Positions 50,901 to 60,086 of a stretch of 64,000 nucleotides of DNA are shown here, one piece after another. Origin of the DNA: Gammaproteobacteria bacterium. GTDB taxonomy: Bacteria > Pseudomonadota > Gammaproteobacteria > Pseudomonadales > Azotimanducaceae. Each line of letters begins with the position of its first letter. Position 1 is the first letter of the stretch. The DNA lies in the NCBI GenBank assembly GCA_028821405.1, contig JAPPGK010000038.1:1-64000 (forward strand), read 5' to 3'. A program made the position numbers and the translations under genes. A model generated the notes under the pieces. That model ran no database searches and was not told the origin of the DNA. It was given only the letters and a program-made list of their open reading frames with translations.

Positions 50901-51923
50901 ATGAAGATCCTACGCACGCCCGACGAACGCTTCGCCAACCTGGAGGGTTTCCCCTACGAACCCCACTACACGGACATCGCCGACGGCGAGGGTGGCACGC
51001 TCCGCATGCATCACGTCGATGCGGGGCCGGACGAAGGGCCGATCGTGCTCTGCATGCACGGGCAGCCGACCTGGAGCTATCTCTACCGCAAGATGATCCC
51101 CGTGCTCGTCGCCAACGGCCTGCGGGTGCTGGCACCCGACCTGGTCGGTTTCGGCCGCTCGGACAAGCCGGCGCGGCGGGAAGACTACAGCTACAACCGG
51201 CAGGTGGAGTGGCTCAACGCGTGGCTCGTTGCCAACGATGTGCGCGGCGCGACCCTGGTCGGACAGGACTGGGGCGGGCTGATCGGCCTGCGCATGGCCG
51301 CCGAGAATCCGGATCGCTTCGATCGGATCGTGGCGGCGAACACGGGCCTGCCGTTGGCCCTCGACATGCCGGATGACCAACTTCGGGCGATCAAGGAGTT
51401 CCTCGGCCCCGCCACACCGACACCGACGATGCAGGACATGACGGCTGCCCTTACGTCCATCGACCCCGAAACGCGCGCCTTGAAGTTCGCCTACTGGCAG
51501 AAATGGACCTGGGAGACCGAGGATCTGCCGGTGGGCATGATCGTGGCGTTCAGCGTTGCCGGAGGCGGTGGCATCACGCTCACACCGGAGGAAATCGCGG
51601 CCTACGACGCCCCGTTCCCGGATCCCGCCTACAAGATGGGCCCGCGCGCGATGCCGACGCAGGTCCCGCTGCTGCCCGACGCACCGTGCGTGGCCGAGCA
51701 GGTTGCCGCCTGGAAGGTGTTCCGGGAGTGGCACAAGCCGTTCCTGTGCGCTTTCACCGACAACGATCCCGTCACCGGCGGTGGCGACGCGATGTTCCGA
51801 CAGCGTGTCCCGGGTGCCGAAGGACAACCCCACCAGCGAATCGAGGGGGGCGGCCACTTTCTCCAGGAAGGGCGCGGGGAGGTCCTCGCGCGAATCGTGT
51901 CCGACTTCGTTCGCGCTAGTTGA
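50901..51923 (+). CDS. Haloalkane dehalogenase (DhlA-like alpha/beta hydrolase)
   Basis: The 340-residue protein follows the DhlA layout closely. HGQPTWSYLYRKMIP at 53-67 is the oxyanion-hole region. VGQDWGGLIGL at 120-130 holds the nucleophile Asp123 and the adjacent halide-binding Trp124. A cap domain precedes FTDNDPV (acid) and GGGHFLQE with the catalytic His. In DhlA the second oxyanion position is Glu56; here Gln55 stands at that place. Hydrolysis of carbon-halogen bonds is the expected reaction; related epoxide hydrolases lack the D-W pair in this form. The gene starts 3 bp after the sulfatase and overlaps or abuts the next gene, so it is in one operon with them. Confidence 0.85.
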   Translation: MKILRTPDERFANLEGFPYEPHYTDIADGEGGTLRMHHVDAGPDEGPIVLCMHGQPTWSYLYRKMIPVLVANGLRVLAPDLVGFGRSDKPARREDYSYNRQVEWLNAWLVANDVRGATLVGQDWGGLIGLRMAAENPDRFDRIVAANTGLPLALDMPDDQLRAIKEFLGPATPTPTMQDMTAALTSIDPETRALKFAYWQKWTWETEDLPVGMIVAFSVAGGGGITLTPEEIAAYDAPFPDPAYKMGPRAMPTQVPLLPDAPCVAEQVAAWKVFREWHKPFLCAFTDNDPVTGGGDAMFRQRVPGAEGQPHQRIEGGGHFLQEGRGEVLARIVSDFVRAS

Positions 51924-51937
51924 CAGTGGTTGGCGAC

Positions 51938-52786
51938 ATGAAGCGCAAGCGACTGTTGGGAATCGGCCTCGCCGTCGTCGTCGTGGCGATCGGTGTCTGG
52001 CTGGGACTGCCGAGATTGCTGGTCGGCATCGGGCTGCACCCCCATTATGAGATTCCGGCAATGGATCTGGGCTCTCGCCATGCCCTCGTCATCGCGACCA
52101 GCCACGCCACCCTCGGCGACACGGGCAAACCGACTGGGGTCTGGGCTTCGGAGATGACCGTTCCCTACTACGCGTTCATGGACGCCGGGATGGTTGTCGA
52201 CATCGCCAGTATTCAAGGCGGCCCTATCCCGATCGAGCCGCAGTCTTTGCGCTGGCCGGTTGCGAGCCCGGCGGACAGGCGGTTCCTACGGGACGCGGAA
52301 GTTCGATCCAAGGTGGAACGCTCGCTCGCCATCGACGATGTCGACGCGAGTTCGTACGACATCGTGTTTCTCGCCGGCGGCTGGGGCGCGGCCTACGACC
52401 TGGGCCAGTCCGTGACGCTCGGCGGGAAAATCAGCGAGGCGTACGCCAGCGACGCCATCGTCGGCGGGGTGTGCCACGGCCCGCTCGGATTGCTCCAAGC
52501 GACGACCCCGACTGGGGAACCCCTGGTCCGGGGTCGACGCATCACGGCGGTCACCGACAAGCAGATCGAGGAACTCGGCATCACCTTCACACCCATGCAT
52601 CCCGAGCGCGACCTGCGCGCCGCCGGCGCCCGATTCGAGGGCGAAAGCCGGTTCCGCGACTTGTTCGCGAACCACGTGGTCGTCGATGGCCGACTCGTGA
52701 CCGGCCAGAACCAGAACTCCGGCGCCGAGACGGCACACCGAATGATGGAGACGCTACTCTCGAAGGCGTCCAGCGCCTCTTCGTGA
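51938..52786 (+). CDS. DJ-1/PfpI family protein, membrane-anchored
   Basis: The 282-residue protein starts with a membrane or signal helix (LLGIGLAVVVVAIGVWLGL). The class I glutamine-amidotransferase-like fold of DJ-1/PfpI follows: HALVIATSHATLG, ASEMTVPYYAFMDAG with the conserved Glu, VFLAGGWGAAYD and IVGGVCHGPLGLL with nucleophile Cys179 and His180. Relatives are chaperones, glyoxalases or isonitrile-hydratase-like proteins; an exported form is less common. TTG 51920, overlapping the dehalogenase stop, is an alternative start. The neighbourhood suggests detoxification or oxidation of small reactive compounds. Confidence 0.8.
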   Translation: MKRKRLLGIGLAVVVVAIGVWLGLPRLLVGIGLHPHYEIPAMDLGSRHALVIATSHATLGDTGKPTGVWASEMTVPYYAFMDAGMVVDIASIQGGPIPIEPQSLRWPVASPADRRFLRDAEVRSKVERSLAIDDVDASSYDIVFLAGGWGAAYDLGQSVTLGGKISEAYASDAIVGGVCHGPLGLLQATTPTGEPLVRGRRITAVTDKQIEELGITFTPMHPERDLRAAGARFEGESRFRDLFANHVVVDGRLVTGQNQNSGAETAHRMMETLLSKASSASS

Positions 52787-52801
52787 GCCGGTAGTCGCAC
52801 G

Positions 52802-53470
52802 ATGGTCAAGAAGCTCGTCTTGCGGTCCTTGGCCATTCTGGTTGTCTGCTTCCTGGTGGCATTCTGGGGAATCTTCTTCTCACCCAGACCACCGCTCACC
52901 ACCGATCCGGCGACGCTCGCTGGCGACGGCAGCATGATCGACTACTGCGACCTCCCCATTCTCGATGGCAGCGGCAAGCTGGCGGCGGACATACCCAAGG
53001 GCAACACCCCGGGTTGCAGCTACGCCCACTTCCCGTTGCCGATCCTTGGCCGTTGCACCGAACCCCTGGTGGCGGGCGCCGACGACATCCGAGGGCTGTG
53101 GCTGGGGGTGGAGGGCGGTCACGTCGGTCATGTGGAACGCATCGAACAGTGCGGGCGGCGGGTGGTCGTCACCAGCAGCGGCATCATTCACGACTACGGC
53201 CCGAACAGCACCCTGGGCGAGAACACCAACGACACCGAAGGCTCCGTGGTGTTCAGGATCGGCGGCAAACCCTATTGCCCTCGAACATCGGCCAGCATGG
53301 TCTGGAATCAAGGGGTCCTGGAATTCCATGCGTTCGGCTGGGGCCCCGTGGTGGTGCGGCGCTACCGCGACGGCGAACAGCTCGTGTGGGAATACGCCGA
53401 CGGCAGCGTCACGCGCATGGATCGTATCTGCACGTTGCCGGAGAGGGAACGGATCCCGCGCCCGAGGTAG
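52802..53470 (+). CDS. Exported Cys-rich protein of unknown function
   Basis: The 222-residue product has one N-terminal membrane segment (LAILVVCFLVAFWGIFF) and a periplasmic beta-rich domain. Seven Cys residues after the helix (in YCDLP, GCSYA, GRCTEP, QCGRR, YCPRT, ICTLP) suggest disulfides. I recognise no family. It starts 15 bp after the DJ-1-like gene and is likely part of that operon. Trp/Asn-rich stretches (SMVWNQGVLEFHAFGWGP) resemble lipid- or sugar-binding beta-barrels, but that is only an impression. Confidence 0.7.
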   Translation: MVKKLVLRSLAILVVCFLVAFWGIFFSPRPPLTTDPATLAGDGSMIDYCDLPILDGSGKLAADIPKGNTPGCSYAHFPLPILGRCTEPLVAGADDIRGLWLGVEGGHVGHVERIEQCGRRVVVTSSGIIHDYGPNSTLGENTNDTEGSVVFRIGGKPYCPRTSASMVWNQGVLEFHAFGWGPVVVRRYRDGEQLVWEYADGSVTRMDRICTLPERERIPRPR

Positions 53471-53725
53471 GCCGGTCGCCAACCCTCGGCTGCCGTTCAC
53501 GCGAATCGGGGCAGCGTGACCCGATGCCGCTCCGGCTCGACCCCTCGCGCGGGATCCATGGCCCGATCCCGTCAGACTCCCGCCCTCGCTGGATTCGCGG
53601 ACCGTGCGTCTGGTGTCTGCGGCCGGTGCTATGCTCGCGACCAAGCGACACGACCGACGGTAGCGTGGGCCATCGCCTCCGGGGCCGATGCGGCACGCTC
53701 ACGGAACACGATACGGAGACAGTTG

Positions 53726-54718
53726 ATGCGGATTCTCGCCGGTACGCGCAGGGGCGTATTCACGATCGACGAGCAGGACGCCAGCCAGGTTCTGGAGGGC
53801 GGTCGCATCATCGAACTGGCCACGATCGGCGAGCGCGTGTTCGCCGGCACCGGCGATGGGCTGCACGTGTCGGACGACCGCGGCACCACCTGGAGCTTCG
53901 CGGGTCTCGGCGGGCACGAAGTGTGGCAGGTCAGGGGCGCATCCGACGGTACGCTGTATGCCGGCACTGCGCCTTCGGGGCTCTACAAGAGCACCGACAA
54001 CGGTGATAGCTGGGTCGAGGTGACGACGCTCGGGGCGCTCGCGAGGGACGGCGGTTGGGGCATTCCCCTCGACCCGCCGATTCCGGGGCGCGCCCGCGCC
54101 CTGGTGGTCGATAGCCGGGATCCGGCGCATCTGTGGGTGGGCGTCGAGGTGGGCGGCATCGCCCAGACCCGCGACGGCGGCGAATCCTGGGAGATCGGCC
54201 TGCCCGGCGGCAATCCCGATCTGCACATGATGTTCGCGCATCCGGAACAGCCGGATGTGCTCTACGCGTCCACGGGATACGGACGCCTCGACACAGTCGC
54301 CGAAATGGTCGAACCCAACGCCGGCGTGTTCCGGTCGGACAACGGCGGCGGCGACTGGACCTACGCCTGGCACGGCATCACGCCTCGGTACTCGCGACCG
54401 ATGTGTGTCGATCCCCGGGCACCGTTCGGCCTCACGGTCGCCAGCGCACCCACGGCGTTTTCGAGCTATCGCGACGAGACCGGCGCCGGCGCGATGCTGT
54501 TCCGATCGACGGACCGTGGCGAGTCATGGCGTTCCCTGTGCGACCAAGACCACTCGCCCTCGAGGGCGAACTTCCACGGCCTCGCCGTCGATCCGGAAAA
54601 CGGCGGCGGTGTCCTCGTCGGTACGGACACGGGCGAACTCTGGCGGGTGAGCGATGACGCGCAATGGCAGCCCTGCGCCTCGGGCCTGCCGGCCGTGCTT
54701 GCCATCGCGACCGCCTGA
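53726..54718 (+). CDS. BNR/VPS10-like beta-propeller protein (glycosidase-like)
   Basis: From ATG 53726 (CGGAGA site) the product has 330 residues and no signal peptide. Repeated Asp-box-like motifs (SDDRGTTWSF, STDNGDSWVEV, RDGGESWEIG, RSDNGGGDWTY, STDRGESWRSL) define a beta-propeller of about six blades, as in sialidase/BNR and photosystem II stability-factor-like proteins. The Arg triad of sialidases is not evident, so an enzymatic role is doubtful; many such proteins are simply annotated as exo-alpha-sialidase-like. Confidence 0.8.
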   Translation: MRILAGTRRGVFTIDEQDASQVLEGGRIIELATIGERVFAGTGDGLHVSDDRGTTWSFAGLGGHEVWQVRGASDGTLYAGTAPSGLYKSTDNGDSWVEVTTLGALARDGGWGIPLDPPIPGRARALVVDSRDPAHLWVGVEVGGIAQTRDGGESWEIGLPGGNPDLHMMFAHPEQPDVLYASTGYGRLDTVAEMVEPNAGVFRSDNGGGDWTYAWHGITPRYSRPMCVDPRAPFGLTVASAPTAFSSYRDETGAGAMLFRSTDRGESWRSLCDQDHSPSRANFHGLAVDPENGGGVLVGTDTGELWRVSDDAQWQPCASGLPAVLAIATA

Positions 54719-54839
54719 GTAGAACGTCGGTCAGGCGGCCGCGAGGGTCGCTCCTACGGGCTGTACCATGAGAGCTGTGGGCTTGCCGCCGGCCGAACAA
54801 TCGTGCGAACGTCAACGCATCAGGTCACGGGAACCGGTT

Positions 54840-56333
54840 ATGCCGCTTGTTGTCCTCATCGTTGCGCTCGCCTGCCTCGCTGCTGCTAGCGCGGCGGGCC
54901 AGGGTCGGGGCCAGGCGTTCGAACGCCTCTACCAGCGGCATTGCGCCGTCTGTCACGGCGAGGGCTTCCAAGGTACGGCCCAGGGCAACCCGCTCGTCGG
55001 CGCACCGCTGGTCCGGGGCGAGGGCGTGGAGGCCATCGCCAAGAGCATCGCCGAGGGCGCGGCGGATCTCGGCATGCCGGCATGGTCGGAAACCCTCGGC
55101 GAAGCACAGATCCGCAGCCTGGCAATCCTCATCGCCGAGGAACGCGCCAACGCCACGTTCGCCGACTTCAGGATGGCACCGCCTCTCGAGTTGCCCGAAG
55201 GAATCACCCGAACCGAGCGCCACGGCTACCGGCTGACGAAGGTGATCGATGGCCTCGAGCCCCTCCCCTACTCCATCGCACCGCTGCCGGACGGCCGCAT
55301 CCTGCTGACGGAGAAGATGCGCGGCCTCACCGTCGTCGCCGACGGCACGCAGTCGGAACTCGTCGCCGGCACCCCGGTGGGCAACCGGCAAGCCTTCCGA
55401 ATGGGCCCGCTGCAATACGGGCTCGGCTGGATCCTCGACGTGGCCCTGCACCCGGACTACGCCGAAAACGGCTGGATCTACTTGAGCTTCGGCGACCGGT
55501 GCACCGATTGTGGCCGCCGACCGGCGTCCATGATCAAGCTCATCCGCGGGCGCCTGGCGGACGGTGCATGGGTCGACGAGGAGACCGTCTACCAAGCCCC
55601 CCGCGAGCACTACACGCCCGCCACGGACATGGCGGCCGGCGGCCGCATTGCGTTCGACCGGGCCGGCCACGTCTTCCTGAGCCTCGGCATGAAGGGCGGC
55701 TACGAGGGGATCCAGGATCTCGGCGTGCCGCACGGCAAGGTCCACCGTCTGCACGACGACGGCCGGATTCCCAAGGACAATCCGTTCGCGGACGCCCCCG
55801 GCAAGCTGGCGAGCATCTGGACCTACGGTCACCGCAGCGTCCACGGCCTCGAGGTGGACCTTCGAACCGGCGAACTCTGGGGCACCGAGATGGGACCCCG
55901 CGGCGGCGACGAGATCAACCTGCTCCGGCCCGGCGAGAACTACGGCTGGCCGCTGACCTCGAAAGGCGTGCACTACAACGGTCGGCCCGTGGACGGCGCC
56001 GGACTCGGCGTCGAATTCGATCCCGCCGATCTCGTCGAACCGGTGGTCGACTTCACCCCTTCGGTCGCGGTGTCCAGCTTCGTCTTCTACGAGGGCGAGG
56101 CGTTCCCGGCGTGGCGCGGACACATGCTGGTCGGGAGCTTGAAGGGCAGCGATCTCTACCGCTTCGCGATGCAGGACGGCGCGGTCGCGGAGCGCGAGAC
56201 GCTGATCGAGGATCTCGCCCGCATTCGGGATATCGAGGTCGGACCGAAAGGCACGATCTTCATCCTGCTCGAGCACGAAGCCGGCAGCCTGATCGTCCGC
56301 ATGGACCCGGCGGAACCCGCAACCGGCGCTTGA
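54840..56333 (+). CDS. Cytochrome c - PQQ-type glucose/sorbosone dehydrogenase fusion, periplasmic
   Basis: From ATG 54840 the product has 497 residues: signal peptide (LVVLIVALACLAAASAAG), a mono-haem cytochrome c domain (CAVCHG at 35-40, distal Met in LGMPAW near 81), then a soluble-aldose-dehydrogenase-like beta-propeller (PYSIAPLPDGRILLTEK, ILDVALHPDYAENGWIYLSF, GHRSVHGLEVDLRTGELWGTE, MGPRGGDEINLL). The order is reversed relative to many quinohaemoproteins, where the cytochrome is C-terminal. It should oxidise a sugar or alcohol with PQQ and pass electrons to the respiratory chain. PQQ synthesis genes are not in the window. Confidence 0.85.
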   Translation: MPLVVLIVALACLAAASAAGQGRGQAFERLYQRHCAVCHGEGFQGTAQGNPLVGAPLVRGEGVEAIAKSIAEGAADLGMPAWSETLGEAQIRSLAILIAEERANATFADFRMAPPLELPEGITRTERHGYRLTKVIDGLEPLPYSIAPLPDGRILLTEKMRGLTVVADGTQSELVAGTPVGNRQAFRMGPLQYGLGWILDVALHPDYAENGWIYLSFGDRCTDCGRRPASMIKLIRGRLADGAWVDEETVYQAPREHYTPATDMAAGGRIAFDRAGHVFLSLGMKGGYEGIQDLGVPHGKVHRLHDDGRIPKDNPFADAPGKLASIWTYGHRSVHGLEVDLRTGELWGTEMGPRGGDEINLLRPGENYGWPLTSKGVHYNGRPVDGAGLGVEFDPADLVEPVVDFTPSVAVSSFVFYEGEAFPAWRGHMLVGSLKGSDLYRFAMQDGAVAERETLIEDLARIRDIEVGPKGTIFILLEHEAGSLIVRMDPAEPATGA

Positions 56334-56544
56334 ATCGACCGGCCCCGGCGAAGGACGCGTCGCCGCCGTTCGCTGTCGTCGGCGGTGGCACCGCTCGGGT
56401 CGGCCACATTCTCAACCCTCGAGTCCGTGGCAGTTCCCGAAAAACAGGTGAGCAGATCGGTCCAGAAACATCCGAGAAATCCGACTGCTCGTAAACCGAA
56501 AGCCGTATGCTTGTCTGTTCGTCTTTGCACAAGGAACATCCCAG

Positions 56545-57654
56545 ATGACTCACATTGCCGGCCCGCAGGACGGTCCCGTCGCCGTAACCGGCGCTTCCGG
56601 GTTCATTGGTTCCCACACCGTGAAGAACCTGGTCGAGGCCGGCTACGACGTCCGTGCCTGCCTTCGCGACGCGACCCGGGATGACAAGACCTCGTACTTG
56701 AAGGCCATGCACGATGCCGGGCCCGGCACGGTTGCGCTTCACGCCTGCGATCTCATGAAGGCGCGCGAGGGGGCGTACGACGGCGCCTTCGCCGGCTGTG
56801 CCGCCGTGTTCCACGTGGCGGCGGACATCGGTACCGACCCGGCCTACGGACGACCAAGCCCCGAGGCCCTATACGACAGCCTCGTGACCCAGACCGCAGG
56901 CGTGCTGGAATCCGCCAGGAAAACCGGCACGGTGCGCCGGGTCATCTACACCTCCTCCACCGCCGCGGTGATGGGCCGGGGAAGTCCGGACCGGCCAGCC
57001 GACTACGAATACACGGAGGACGACTGGGCCGGCGGCAGCTACGAGACCTTGGACGATCGCTATACCTTCACCAATGCCAAGGGCGAGGTGGTGAAGGCGT
57101 GGACCGTGCAACGCTCGTCCTATGCCAAGGGCAAGGTCGACGCCGAGCGCATGGGTTTCGAATTCGGCGCCAAGCATGGCATCGACGTGATTGCCCACTG
57201 TCCGTGCCACGTTCTGGGCCCGTTGCTAGGCACGCCGCACGACACCGTGTGGCAGCACCGCATCGGCGTGTTCCTGTCCGGCAAGACCGACTTTCCAAAG
57301 CAGGGCATGAACTGGAACATCATCGACGTCCGCGACATCGCCGAAGCGCAGCGCCTGATGGCCGAGAGCGGCATCGCCAGCAACGGTTCTCGCTACATGA
57401 TGGTCGCCACCGACGAGTCCGGCGAACCAACCATGAGGGAGCTCCTCGGCTTGCTCGCCGAGTTGTTCCCCGACATCGCCGTGGCCGGCGACTACGAGCC
57501 GTTGCCTTCCGACACCCGGTTGCGCGCGAAGTGCCGCAAGGCCATCGAGGAACTCGGGCTCGACACCCACGACGTACGCGATACGCTGCGCGACACCGGC
57601 AACTCGTTGATCGAACTCGGCGTCATCGAACCGGCTTGGAAGAACCGGAAGTAG
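56545..57654 (+). CDS. Extended-SDR NAD(P)-dependent epimerase/reductase
   Basis: The 369-residue protein starts with the Rossmann motif VTGASGFIGSHTVKNLVEAG (G16-x-x-G19-x-x-G22). VFHVAADIG and VIYTSSTAAVMG follow, then SSYAKGKVDAE with the Y-x-x-x-K catalytic pair near residue 193. The pattern matches the dihydroflavonol-4-reductase-like class of aldehyde/ketone reductases more than sugar epimerases. It may handle carbonyl products of the neighbouring oxidations; the link is by gene order only. It starts behind a 211-bp gap, so it may have its own promoter. Confidence 0.85.
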   Translation: MTHIAGPQDGPVAVTGASGFIGSHTVKNLVEAGYDVRACLRDATRDDKTSYLKAMHDAGPGTVALHACDLMKAREGAYDGAFAGCAAVFHVAADIGTDPAYGRPSPEALYDSLVTQTAGVLESARKTGTVRRVIYTSSTAAVMGRGSPDRPADYEYTEDDWAGGSYETLDDRYTFTNAKGEVVKAWTVQRSSYAKGKVDAERMGFEFGAKHGIDVIAHCPCHVLGPLLGTPHDTVWQHRIGVFLSGKTDFPKQGMNWNIIDVRDIAEAQRLMAESGIASNGSRYMMVATDESGEPTMRELLGLLAELFPDIAVAGDYEPLPSDTRLRAKCRKAIEELGLDTHDVRDTLRDTGNSLIELGVIEPAWKNRK

Positions 57655-57787
57655 TTGGCGGTTTTCCCGACTATGCCAATGCCGACGAACGGGTCGCGGC
57701 CGGGCCACAACCGCCGCGCCCGTTCATCGGCACCGACTAGGAACTGACCGCCGCGCGAACGAGGCGTGCGGCCCGGACACCGGGCTT

Positions 57788-58507
57788 CTACCCGAGGGGC
57801 GGCCAAGCCGCCAAGTCCGTCAACGCCGTCTGAGTCGTCAAGAACGATCGACCAGCGGTTGCCACGTGCCGCTGCACGACCTCGATGCGCTCATCACCCG
57901 GGCCGTCATCGTCGGCGAGACACTCCCCGGCATCCACGTAGCCGCGCATGTGTTGAACGGCGTTCCTCATGTCCCCGGGGCTCGGCGGCTGTCGAAGCCA
58001 GTTCACGAGTTCCAGTGCCAGGGCGTCGAAGCCGACTCGCCCGCGCAAGCCGCTGACGCGACGGCCGAGTTCGCGGTACGCCGCCTGACTGCGCGCCATG
58101 ACCGAGTACTTGTGGTGGCTCCACAGTTCATGCGACGTCCGAGGCAGCGGAATCCGCCCAGGCTCTTTGCCGCGGTACGTGTCGGCCAACAACGCGAATT
58201 GACGCCCCGGCGTGTCGATGAACGAATCCGGCCACTGTCCAGCCGCTGACCGCCCTCGCACGGGCGTTCGGTCGCGGTAGCCGCGAAACGCCATCTCCGC
58301 CGCTAGGAGGCAGTGTCGTTGCCGAATCGCCCAGCCGCGTCCCTTCCACCGCTTCGTTTCGGGATGGTTCGAATTGCCCCTCTTGTCGAGCGACAGGATC
58401 GACACGATTCCGTGCAACTCGCAATGCTCGCCGAGCAGGCTTTGCCGGTTCAAGTAGCCGGGATGGACGTCCCAAACTCGCACGCCAAACTCGCACGAAG
58501 GCATCAA
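57788..58507 (-). CDS. DenV-like pyrimidine dimer DNA glycosylase with DUF1722 domain
   Basis: The 239-residue protein opens with VRVWDVHPGYLNRQSLLGEH, the PF03013 (T4 endonuclease V-like) beginning. After about residue 110 it passes into a YbgA/DUF1722-type region (LPRTSHELWSHHKYSVMAR, then AYRELGRRVSG and QHMRGYVDAGE). In Escherichia coli ybgA lies next to phrB, and here a photolyase gene lies 3.9 kb away, which supports a role in UV-lesion repair. The start overlaps the nitroreductase stop by 4 bp on the minus strand. The N-terminal catalytic residue of true endonuclease V is not certain here, so glycosylase activity is inferred. Confidence 0.7.
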   Translation of the reverse strand: MMPSCEFGVRVWDVHPGYLNRQSLLGEHCELHGIVSILSLDKRGNSNHPETKRWKGRGWAIRQRHCLLAAEMAFRGYRDRTPVRGRSAAGQWPDSFIDTPGRQFALLADTYRGKEPGRIPLPRTSHELWSHHKYSVMARSQAAYRELGRRVSGLRGRVGFDALALELVNWLRQPPSPGDMRNAVQHMRGYVDAGECLADDDGPGDERIEVVQRHVATAGRSFLTTQTALTDLAAWPPLG

Positions 58508-59154
58508 GGTCCGGTCGTTGGCGGCTTGCCCCAGCGATCCCAGTGCACCGTCTCCTCGACCGGCAGACGCGTAACCGGACCGAATCTACCCATCGGATAC
58601 CCCACCGGGACGAGGCAGAACGCCTCCACGTCCGCCGGCAGATTCAACACCTCGCGGGCCGCGGCGCGGTTCGCCAAGGCGAGCGTTGTCGGCGCCGCGC
58701 CGAGTCCGAGAGCCCGCGCCGCCAGCAGCAGGTTCTGGACCGCCGGCCAAATGGACCCGCCACCCATCGCCTGGCCGCGCGCCACCGGTTGGCCGAACTG
58801 GTAGCAGGCGATGATGAGCGCCGGAATGTCCTGCAGGTGTTCGGCCTGCCACTTCACGGCCGCCAACATGCGCTGTCGTTTGCCGGCGGATTGGTGCGGC
58901 AATGCCGAGGCGCGTCCGCCGCCCGGGGCCACGTAGGCTTCGACGGCAGCCTTGTTGAGCGCCGCGAGCTTGGCGCGCTGTTGCCCATCGCGGACCACGA
59001 TCCAGCGCGCACCTTGGGCGTTGGAGCCCGTGGGGGCTTGATTCGCCGCGTCGATGAGTTTCAACAGAAGTTCCTCCGGGACGGGATCCCGCTTTAGCCG
59101 GCGCATGGCCCGGCAGTTGTACATCGTCTCGAAGATGCCCATATCATCGGCCAT
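58504..59154 (-). CDS. Nitroreductase-family FMN oxidoreductase
   Basis: From ATG 59154 the product has 216 residues. FMN-binding features are CRAMRRLKRDPVPEE at the N terminus, AANQAPTGSNAQGARWIVVRD and the C-terminal VPVGYPMGRFGPVTRLPVEE. GGSIWPAVQNLLLAARALGLGA is the dimer-interface helix typical of the family. The upstream open frame to 59262 is unrelated. It shares a transcript with the DenV-like gene. The substrate could be a nitroaromatic, quinone or flavin; cannot be told. Confidence 0.85.
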   Translation of the reverse strand: MADDMGIFETMYNCRAMRRLKRDPVPEELLLKLIDAANQAPTGSNAQGARWIVVRDGQQRAKLAALNKAAVEAYVAPGGGRASALPHQSAGKRQRMLAAVKWQAEHLQDIPALIIACYQFGQPVARGQAMGGGSIWPAVQNLLLAARALGLGAAPTTLALANRAAAREVLNLPADVEAFCLVPVGYPMGRFGPVTRLPVEETVHWDRWGKPPTTGP

Positions 59155-59168
59155 CGCCCTTCTGCCCC

Positions 59169-59951
59169 ATGTGGATGTGCAGTTCGAAAAATAGCACGCT
59201 GGACCCAGCCAGCGGGTTCTCCGGACGATCCGCATTGCAGGACTGCGCGGACAGGACTCCATCGCCGCCGTTCTACCTGATCTGCGCCGTGCAACGCGCC
59301 GGGACCCTGTTGCTTTGCGAGTACCTCGCTGGAACCCGACGAGCCGGGTTGCCGCCCGGCACTCTGTTCGACATGAGCATAGGTGCGGTGCCGTTCGATA
59401 TGAATGCCGCGATCAAGGCCGCATCGACACTAGGCGGCATGGCGGGATTCCGGATGTTCTGGAACGGCTGGGAGGCGTTTCTCGCAAGACTCGCTGACGC
59501 CGACAACTCGGGGGTCTCCAAGGAGATCCTCTGCGCCGTCCCGTTCGTCTGGCTGCGTCGCCGCGACACGCTCCGCCAAGCGGTCTCCTTCTGGCGCGCA
59601 ACGACGCCATGCGATCAGTTCAGACGCCCCAAGGACTCGGCCCTAGCCAACGCTCCGGAATTCGATGCGACCGCAATCCGCAGGTTCGTCGAACTCATGG
59701 AGACGCAGGACGCCCGCTGGGGTCGGTGGTTCGACGAAAACGGGATAGTCCCGCTAGAGATCGCCTACGAGGATCTGGATCGTCATCCGGCTCGAACCGT
59801 GAACCGCGTCTTGGATCACCTGGGCGTCCGCGCCGTCGTGACGCTGACGCAACCGACGGTGAAGCGCCAAGCGGATCGCCTCACCGAGCAGTATGTGGAA
59901 CAGTACAAGGCAATCGAAGGCGTCTCCGAGCACAAGTCCACCGCCGTCTGA
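59169..59951 (+). CDS. Stf0-like sulfotransferase
   Basis: The 260-residue protein matches the Stf0/trehalose-sulfotransferase pattern: YLICAVQRAGTLLLCEYLAG at 36-55 is the PAPS 5'-phosphosulfate loop (usually R-S-G-S/T-T-L-L; here Q-R-A-G-T-L-L-L), followed by VPFVWLRRRDTLRQAVSFWRA, the 3'-phosphate loop, and VPLEIAYEDLDRHPARTVNRV. The change of Ser to Ala after Arg is unusual. It should transfer sulfate from PAPS to a hydroxyl group of a glycolipid or metabolite. It is divergent from the nitroreductase gene with only 14 bp between. Confidence 0.8.
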   Translation: MWMCSSKNSTLDPASGFSGRSALQDCADRTPSPPFYLICAVQRAGTLLLCEYLAGTRRAGLPPGTLFDMSIGAVPFDMNAAIKAASTLGGMAGFRMFWNGWEAFLARLADADNSGVSKEILCAVPFVWLRRRDTLRQAVSFWRATTPCDQFRRPKDSALANAPEFDATAIRRFVELMETQDARWGRWFDENGIVPLEIAYEDLDRHPARTVNRVLDHLGVRAVVTLTQPTVKRQADRLTEQYVEQYKAIEGVSEHKSTAV

Positions 59952-60086
59952 CGACGGGCGAAGATTGGCGTGTGGTGTAACGGGCACAGTCGCTGATCGT
60001 GTAGTCTCCGCGACCTGCGACAGCCGGTGCAAAGCACCAAGAACCGCCGAGAAAGACCTCGACGCGGGCACCAACGAGTTAGCGCC

